This document shows, piece by piece, positions 7,120-11,769 of a DNA stretch of 11,769 nucleotides (the first letter of the stretch is position 1; every line of letters starts with the position of its first letter). Origin of the DNA: Actinomycetota bacterium (lineage in GTDB: Bacteria > Cyanobacteriota > Vampirovibrionia > Obscuribacterales > Obscuribacteraceae); the NCBI GenBank assembly GCA_903970355.1, contig CAJCIF010000340.1, forward strand, positions 1 through 11,769. The letters are read 5' to 3'. Under the pieces are notes generated by a model, which saw only the letters and a program-made list of their open reading frames with translations, did not search any database and was not told the DNA's origin. Made by a program: the position numbers and the translations under genes.

Positions 7120-8835
7120 ATGCTCACTATACCAGAGACCCTAGATCTAGAACGATTCGAGCTGGAAAGCAAAGTCCTTGCTGCCGCCCTAAAGCAAAGC
7201 GTCGATCTTGGCGATCCAGATGGCGCGGACCACGCCCACAAGCAGCTTTTTGGACTTTTGCGGGCCAACCATCAATCGCCGGCTGGGCGTTTAATGGCCT
7301 CACCAGTCTTCAATCCCATCTCCGCACCCGGTGGCAATGGCGGTTCACATCATAACGGGCAGGACTACCGGGAAGAAGCGGTAGAAGCCCACCCACCGGC
7401 ACATTCATCCTTTATTGCCACAGACGCCCTGGAGGGCATCATGGCGTCGGATGATGAGTTTTCAGGCGCCAAAATACTGGAAAGCCCGGAACCCAACCTG
7501 GCAACGCTATTTTCCGGCGAAGCCGAAGCTGAAGAAGGCGAGGAAGAGATTCCGAACCTGGCCGCTTTGTTCTCGGATGATTACCATGGAGCATCGACTC
7601 TCTCACCAACTGCTGCCCCGGTAGTAGAACGCGGCATCAGAAAGACCATTACCGATCAAATGCCGTCCATAGATTTGCCGAAACCGGCTGTGGCTGATAA
7701 TGTTGCTGCCCCGCCCGTCTCAAGACCGAAGCGACTCCACAAACAACCGGATCGCGATACAACTGCCGAGACTGAAAAATTATTCGCAAGCATCGATACC
7801 GCTAAGGATGTCTATGCGGTGCTGGGCGTCTCTCAATACGCTTCTTACGAACTCATTCACAAGAGCTTCCTCAAGCTTTCTCGCAAACTTCTTCTCTCCG
7901 GAGCAAGAGGTCAGAACAGACGTGATCTAGAGCGTCTGCGCAGCTTGTGGATTGCACACGATATTCTTATGGATCCGAAAACTCGCAACGATTACGATTT
8001 TCGCTCCATACGCAGTGGCAAGGGCGAACCAAAACCACCCAAGCAAGAAGGCGGTCCTCTCTCCAAATCGGCCATGAAAATTGGCGAGCTTTTGCAAGAG
8101 TCTGGGCTCCTTGAACCAACAGAATTGGAAATTGCTTGCGACATGCACAAAGCAATGCCGGAAATGCAATTCGGTCGTTTCCTTGTCAAACAAGGCTTTA
8201 TTGAAGACAACCAACTGGAAGCGGTATTACTTGGTCAACGCCTCATCCAAGAAAGCAACATAACAATTGAACAGTTTAAAGAACTGATGGAACTCGTCAA
8301 CAAAGGCACCGGCATACGAGCGGCTTTGCTTGAAAAAGGGTTCATGAACAAGTACGAAATTGAACAAATATTGGGCAGCGAAGAACCAGTCGTTCCGAAG
8401 ACCGATGGCTTCAAACCCCCACCGCCACCTGCTACCAGACGCGCTGTTGCCGCCACTTCTCTTGCCAAAGTTTCTTTCGGTCATCTGGATGATGAAGAAG
8501 CACAAAATCAAGAACCGGCAGCAGAAGAGAAAAAAGAAACGAAACCGGCACCAGCACATGATGCACCAAAAGATGCCAAGCCGGCAGCATCACCAACAAG
8601 CCGCGTGCAGAAAGAAATCAAAATCACAAATGCTCGATTGCTTGCTCTTCTGGAAGAGCACGGTGAAAACTTCCAATCTCCCGAGCTGACTGCAAAAACC
8701 GAAAATAGAGTCGGTGGATCAACTTACGGCGAAATCGATCTAATTGCCGAAAGCGAAATTGACCCACAACCAGATTCACCAGAAGATCCAACCACAAAGA
8801 AACCGGCGCGCCGACAACCAAAGCCTAAGAAGTAG
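7120..8835 (+). CDS. Multidomain protein: HPD-less J domain plus tandem MshEN-type repeats
   Basis: 571 residues, no signal peptide or membrane segment. Order: a helical N-terminus (1-50); an acidic low-complexity linker (about 50-225) with two copies of PNLA(T/A)LFS (125-132 and 145-152); a J-like domain (228-295) beginning DVYAVLGVS; three tandem repeats resembling the N-terminal GspE/MshE (MshEN) domain at 320-343, 350-373 and about 398-419; then a charged, proline-rich tail ending in a basic KKPARRQPKPKK. In a gap-free alignment to DnaJ the HPD tripeptide that stimulates DnaK falls on LLS (258-260), so canonical Hsp40 activity is unlikely. The second repeat matches the c-di-GMP-binding MshEN pattern best (FGRFLVKQGFIED...LEAVLLGQ). 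A scaffold or sensor role is inference. The start ATG has only a weak upstream AAAGA. Confidence 0.85.
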   Translation: MLTIPETLDLERFELESKVLAAALKQSVDLGDPDGADHAHKQLFGLLRANHQSPAGRLMASPVFNPISAPGGNGGSHHNGQDYREEAVEAHPPAHSSFIATDALEGIMASDDEFSGAKILESPEPNLATLFSGEAEAEEGEEEIPNLAALFSDDYHGASTLSPTAAPVVERGIRKTITDQMPSIDLPKPAVADNVAAPPVSRPKRLHKQPDRDTTAETEKLFASIDTAKDVYAVLGVSQYASYELIHKSFLKLSRKLLLSGARGQNRRDLERLRSLWIAHDILMDPKTRNDYDFRSIRSGKGEPKPPKQEGGPLSKSAMKIGELLQESGLLEPTELEIACDMHKAMPEMQFGRFLVKQGFIEDNQLEAVLLGQRLIQESNITIEQFKELMELVNKGTGIRAALLEKGFMNKYEIEQILGSEEPVVPKTDGFKPPPPPATRRAVAATSLAKVSFGHLDDEEAQNQEPAAEEKKETKPAPAHDAPKDAKPAASPTSRVQKEIKITNARLLALLEEHGENFQSPELTAKTENRVGGSTYGEIDLIAESEIDPQPDSPEDPTTKKPARRQPKPKK

Positions 8836-8869
8836 GAACGGCTTGTCTGGCGATTGACGTGCAGCTTGT

Positions 8870-8890
8870 AGGGGCGGCTTTAGCCGCCCG
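8870..8890. repeat. GC-rich hairpin repeat, copy 1 (REP-like)
   Basis: This 21-base unit contains a perfect stem, GGGCGGC and GCCGCCC, around the loop TTTA (8872-8889). An exact inverted copy lies 49 bases further on. No T-run follows, so it is not a standard rho-independent terminator. The position, 34 bases after the stop of the J-domain gene and between two convergent genes, is typical of REP/BIME-type elements. Confidence 0.72.
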
Positions 8891-8939
8891 CTAAAACAAC
8901 TTCGTCGCTAAGTATTTGGATTGGAATGTAATCGCTTAA

Positions 8940-8960
8940 CGGGCGGCTAAAGCCGCCCCT
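8940..8960. repeat. GC-rich hairpin repeat, copy 2 (inverted relative to copy 1)
   Basis: This is the exact reverse complement of the 21 bases at 8870-8890, again forming a GGGCGGC/GCCGCCC stem, here with loop TAAA. Flanking bases do not match those of copy 1, so the repeat unit ends sharply. Two inverted copies could form one large stem-loop or cruciform with a 49-base loop, as in paired REP (BIME) units. Confidence 0.72.
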
Positions 8961-8968
8961 GAATTAGT

Positions 8969-8990
8969 ACCAACATCGTTCGATATGACA
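8969..8990. repeat. 22-base direct repeat, copy 1
   Basis: Begins ACCAACATCGTTCGATA. It matches 9016-9037 at 20 of 22 positions in the same orientation. It lies in the same non-coding stretch as the GC-rich hairpins but has a different sequence. Confidence 0.6.
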
Positions 8991-8995
8991 CCGAA

Positions 8996-9010
8996 ATCGC
9001 CAGCGGCGAT
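8996..9010. repeat. Small hairpin between the direct repeats
   Basis: ATCGCC and GGCGAT form a 6-base-pair stem around the loop AGC. On the minus strand it is followed by TTTC only, so it is at best a weak terminator for the response-regulator gene that ends at 9075. Confidence 0.35.
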
Positions 9011-9015
9011 ATCAC

Positions 9016-9037
9016 ACCAACATCGTTCGACATAACA
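9016..9037. repeat. 22-base direct repeat, copy 2
   Basis: Begins ACCAACATCGTTCGACA, with two differences from copy 1 at 8969-8990 and a start-to-start spacing of 47 bases. Just before it, CGATATCACACC (9007-9018) echoes CGATATGACACC (8981-8992) at 11 of 12 positions. This suggests an imperfect tandem duplication of a larger unit. Confidence 0.6.
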
Positions 9038-9074
9038 TCATTAATCACATCGCCACCATCATCAATCAGATCGG

Positions 9075-10016
9075 CTACTTAATTGGAACAGCGGCACCCA
9101 TGCGATGGGCGTGTGATTGATAGAGGCGTAATACGACGGAAAGCTGTTCGCAGATCAAACGGATTACCTTTTGATCGCCGGGTTTATAAATCTGTTTTGA
9201 GTGTGGTATCACTACCAGCAAACCGAGTCTCACTCCGCTCATATCTATTGTTTGAGTAAGAGCGTTTTCCGGTACCGAGAAAGCGCGTCCGGCATCTTCT
9301 GAAATAGGAGGCAATCCTACTTGCAGGGCAAGACGAGCAATGAAACCTCTGGTTTGATCGTCGGGTTCATCTTTGGCGGTATCACTGAGCATCACAGCGC
9401 TGGTGCCTTGATTAATTACCAAAACTGCACATTGATAGCTGAGGATGGAACCAAGCAATCCAAATAGTTTTTCGGCGATTACTTCGAGATCTAATATGTC
9501 ATCGCCTATACGCCGCACCTCATCAACGATTGTCGCTTCAAAGAGAAGGCGCTCCAGGAGCTGATTGAGACGACCGTTGATTTCTTCCGGCGTCGGATTG
9601 CGACTGGATTCGGCAACGACTCGCAAATGATGATCGGTTTCAGCGAGAAGCTCTCGCACGGCGCGAATGAGACTGGGAAAGCCTGGTTCTTTCGGAATGT
9701 AGCGATCGGCACCAGATTTAATGCCCCAGAAACGATCCACCGAGCCATCCAATTTTGTAAGCAAAATGACCGGCATATCCGATAATTCCGAATCGTTCTT
9801 GACGAGACGGCAGAGCTGATAGCCGTTAATGCCGGACATGACGACATCCGAAATGATGAGATCGGGCAGTTCGTTATAGGCGCGAGCCAGACCTTCCGCT
9901 CCGTTCCGAGCTTCCAAAATGACGTGGTCTTCAGATTCCAGAGCCTTACGAATGGCCAATAACTGAGTGGGGCTGTCTTCTATTACCAAAAGTCTATGTG
10001 GCATAGTCTTCGTCAC
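9075..10016 (-). CDS. Orphan response regulator: receiver domain plus GAF-like domain
   Basis: 313 residues. The N-terminal receiver (about 7-125) carries all phosphorylation residues: the acidic pair E13/D14 in VIEDSPTQ, phospho-acceptor D57 in LIISDVVMSGINGY, T87 in VILLTK, and K109 in YIPKEP. Residues 145-310 look like a GAF-type alpha/beta domain: a helix IVDEVRRIGDDILDLEVIAE, strands such as CAVLVIN and LGLLVVIPH, and a final helix VIRLICEQLSVVLRLY. There is no helix-turn-helix, GGDEF, EAL or kinase motif, so it probably acts by protein-protein or ligand interaction. No histidine kinase gene is adjacent. I use the GTG at 10016. An ATG four codons later (complement of 10002-10004) gives MPHRLLVIED, the more usual receiver N-terminus, and is a real alternative. 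It lies 124 bases downstream of the SpeE-like/TPR gene on the same strand. Confidence 0.88.
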   Translation of the reverse strand: MTKTMPHRLLVIEDSPTQLLAIRKALESEDHVILEARNGAEGLARAYNELPDLIISDVVMSGINGYQLCRLVKNDSELSDMPVILLTKLDGSVDRFWGIKSGADRYIPKEPGFPSLIRAVRELLAETDHHLRVVAESSRNPTPEEINGRLNQLLERLLFEATIVDEVRRIGDDILDLEVIAEKLFGLLGSILSYQCAVLVINQGTSAVMLSDTAKDEPDDQTRGFIARLALQVGLPPISEDAGRAFSVPENALTQTIDMSGVRLGLLVVIPHSKQIYKPGDQKVIRLICEQLSVVLRLYQSHAHRMGAAVPIK

Positions 10017-10031
10017 CGCGCTCTTACTGCA

Positions 10032-10061
10032 ATGCTACAACGTCCGAGAAAATGTTGCCAA
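10032..10061 (-). promoter_or_regulatory. Possible sigma70-type promoter of the response-regulator gene
   Basis: On the minus strand, TTGGCA (10061-10056) and TAGCAT (10037-10032) are separated by 18 bases. The predicted transcript would begin near 10025, leaving about 9 bases before the GTG or about 21 before the alternative ATG at 10004, so it favours the ATG start if real. This rests on consensus matching only. Confidence 0.25.
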
Positions 10062-10140
10062 AAACCTAACCCCGGCTTATTAGAACTTTTGCTGTTGCCC
10101 TTTGTTCCCTTGACAATAATGTGGTTGAGCTTACTTGGAA

Positions 10141-11769
10141 TTAGGGTGCCAGGTCTTCTTTGATGCCCACGAACTTTAAATCAATCGGTCGACGATGGGA
10201 GATTTGCGTCGATAGATAAGTCACCCGCGGGTCACCAGGGAGCTTTTTTAGGAGAAGGGGAAGATTCTCCTCCGCTTTATACCAATTGAGTTTAGCAGCA
10301 TAGAAGGCGGTTACGTACAGATTCGGTTCAAATTCTTCCGGTTTGAGCACACTTGCCCAATAGATATCCTTGAGACCTTCCTCGGCACGACCTTGGGCAC
10401 ACAGTAGCTTTCCTAGTTGCAGGCGAGCCTTATATAACGATGGACAAAGTAAAAGAGATTTCCTCAAAAACTGCTCAGCTTTGGCAGCGTCCTTTTTAAT
10501 TGCAAAAGCCAACCCTGCTCCTTCCCAGGCCCAGAAGGCGGTGGGCTCAGTTTTAATGGCTTCTTCAAAAATAGGAATCGATTTTTCCGCACTGTCGTGA
10601 TTCAAATAGAACTCACCTAAATCGCGCCGATGAACGTTCCTGGCCGAGAATTTAACCGCACCCTCAAATGAGTTTTTCACCTGCTCTTGATTGGAAACTT
10701 GATCGTAACGGATACCGTAAAAACGCAAGTCCTCGCTATTAGCCAGGCCAAGGGGAGAACCGGGCATTTGATCTTTCAGCGCTCTTGGTAAGGGTTGGTT
10801 GAAATTATAAAAAGTGATGGACGGCATAACAATACCAATGGCGGTGCTATTGAATCTTTGCGCGATCGTCGCCAGAAGCCGAGCATCTGAAAAATTATCT
10901 CCGTTGAGAGCGGCTCGATTTGCACGGAACAAATTTTGATAGCGCCAATTCATTTCGTGATAGAGGTCTGAGACATCACGCTTCACTTCGCCAACATTTG
11001 TGAACGTACCGTTTATCTTAGAAGGCATGCGGGCGAAAAAATTGCAGAGCTTCTCGGTTAGCGGTTTAGCGCTCAGTAACCGCTGCGTAGAGAGTGCAGA
11101 TTCAGGCAACATCTTATCGTCGCTGTAAATCTCAGTGCTTTTATTTTCTCCGCTTTCGAAAGCCGAAAAATCACCCTTCCCCATCTTCAATTGCGCCAAA
11201 AAATCTTCTGGTTCAGCAATCCCCAATTGGGCGAAACGTGTCAAATACTGTGGTTGTTTAAAGAGTGTGACAACCCGGTTGTAATCTATGCAGAGATCCG
11301 GATAATGCGGCAATTCGAATTTGTATTGATCGACCATTAGGTTTCTGGCGTTGTCGAATTGTTCGAGCCTGGCTGGCTCAGCGACGAGCGGCAGATTGAA
11401 ACCAACCACAATAATTTCAGCGGCACCTTTTGACATGAAAACTTGCGATTTAGGAAAAACCGAAATAAACGTGGACAGCATTCTCGTCAAACTCTTCTCA
11501 TCTATTGCGTAAAGCTGAATCCACTGTGCAAAAACTCCTCCTTGCCTGAGCCGACTCTTTGCCAGTTGCCAGAACTCAGCGGTGTAGAGATCAGACATGC
11601 CGTTGACGTAGGGTTCATCTGGTTGAGAAACAATAACGTCGTATTGGTGCGTTAAAAGCGACAGATAATTGCGACCATCACAGGCAACAAATTGGGCCCG
11701 ACCATTTTTGAACGCCTCTTTATTTTGAAAATTACTTTTGAAAAATGAGCTTGCATCAAGCGTGCTTTT
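10141..11769 (-). CDS. SpeE-like (spermidine-synthase fold) protein with C-terminal TPRs, 5' end missing
   Basis: The frame enters from the right edge and stays open to the stop at 10141 (542 codons), so the N-terminus is outside the window; the internal ATG at 11598 is not the start. The first part shows the aminopropyltransferase-like methyltransferase fold: FVACDGRNYLSLL, then YDVIVSQPDEPYVNGMSDLY, TAEFWQLAKSRL and GGVFAQWIQLY. This matches the SpeE-like domain of bacterial proteins that often carry an N-terminal membrane (MFS-like) half. The catalytic aspartate stretch of true spermidine synthases (SDxTDP) reads SQPDEP, so polyamine synthesis is doubtful. The C-terminus (about 10630-10270) has about three tetratricopeptide repeats, for example FWAWEGAGLAF and KARLQLGKLLCAQGRAEEGL. 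Cellular role unknown; an enzyme or scaffold at the membrane is inference. Confidence 0.8.
   Translation of the reverse strand, partial: KSTLDASSFFKSNFQNKEAFKNGRAQFVACDGRNYLSLLTHQYDVIVSQPDEPYVNGMSDLYTAEFWQLAKSRLRQGGVFAQWIQLYAIDEKSLTRMLSTFISVFPKSQVFMSKGAAEIIVVGFNLPLVAEPARLEQFDNARNLMVDQYKFELPHYPDLCIDYNRVVTLFKQPQYLTRFAQLGIAEPEDFLAQLKMGKGDFSAFESGENKSTEIYSDDKMLPESALSTQRLLSAKPLTEKLCNFFARMPSKINGTFTNVGEVKRDVSDLYHEMNWRYQNLFRANRAALNGDNFSDARLLATIAQRFNSTAIGIVMPSITFYNFNQPLPRALKDQMPGSPLGLANSEDLRFYGIRYDQVSNQEQVKNSFEGAVKFSARNVHRRDLGEFYLNHDSAEKSIPIFEEAIKTEPTAFWAWEGAGLAFAIKKDAAKAEQFLRKSLLLCPSLYKARLQLGKLLCAQGRAEEGLKDIYWASVLKPEEFEPNLYVTAFYAAKLNWYKAEENLPLLLKKLPGDPRVTYLSTQISHRRPIDLKFVGIKEDLAP

Noticed and set aside
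8227..8559. Antisense open frame of 110 codons inside the J/MshEN gene
   Set aside because: The phenylalanine- and arginine-rich runs are the reverse reading of lysine- and glutamate-rich codons in the real gene.
8870..8890. Hairpin read as a rho-independent terminator of the J/MshEN gene
   Set aside because: The stem is strong, but no T-run follows on either strand, and an exact inverted copy nearby fits a REP-like element better.
8969..9037. Short CRISPR array
   Set aside because: There are only two imperfect 22-base copies, a single 25-base interval that itself contains related sequence and a hairpin, and no cas gene.
10060..10083. Possible terminator of the SpeE-like gene on the minus strand (CTAA...TTAG followed by TTTTT)
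   Set aside because: The stem is only about 4 base pairs with internal mismatches. The T-run alone is not enough.
10110..10115. Perfect TTGACA on the plus strand
   Set aside because: No acceptable -10 box follows at 16-18 bases, and it would drive only antisense transcription into the SpeE-like gene.

Overview
This window looks like ordinary chromosome from a free-living bacterium. Coding density is high, base composition is moderate, and conserved housekeeping genes (purB, malQ, rsmG) alternate with regulatory and lineage-specific proteins. There is no phage, plasmid, transposase, tRNA, rRNA or CRISPR signal. The gene families, and especially a degenerate J domain joined to GspE/MshE N-terminal-type (MshEN) repeats and a SpeE-like/TPR fusion, would fit a non-photosynthetic relative of cyanobacteria (Melainabacteria/Vampirovibrionia, for example Obscuribacterales). 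That assignment is inference only.

Layout, left to right. A truncated universal-stress-protein gene (- strand) diverges from purB (+). purB is followed after 2 bases by malQ (+). malQ runs tail-to-tail into a GT5-type glycogen/starch-synthase-like gene (-), and both stop codons lie in one shared CTAG. That gene diverges from an unrecognised tryptophan-rich protein (+), which in turn overlaps rsmG (-) tail-to-tail by 4 bases. rsmG diverges from a large multidomain protein (+) containing a J domain without HPD and three MshEN-type repeats. A 239-base non-coding stretch follows. It holds two inverted copies of a 21-base GC-rich hairpin and two 22-base direct repeats. Next come an orphan receiver/GAF-like response regulator (-) and a SpeE-like/TPR gene (-) that runs off the right edge. 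Gene pairs therefore alternate strictly between divergent and convergent.

Functional reading. malQ and the GT5 protein point to alpha-glucan (glycogen/maltodextrin) metabolism. purB supplies purine and AMP biosynthesis, and rsmG modifies 16S rRNA. The stress protein, the J/MshEN protein and the receiver/GAF protein are regulatory or signalling in character. No coherent new operon-scale system is visible. The most novel material is the J/MshEN protein, the glucan synthase homologue with a changed substrate-binding motif, the tryptophan-rich unknown, and the repeat-rich intergenic region.
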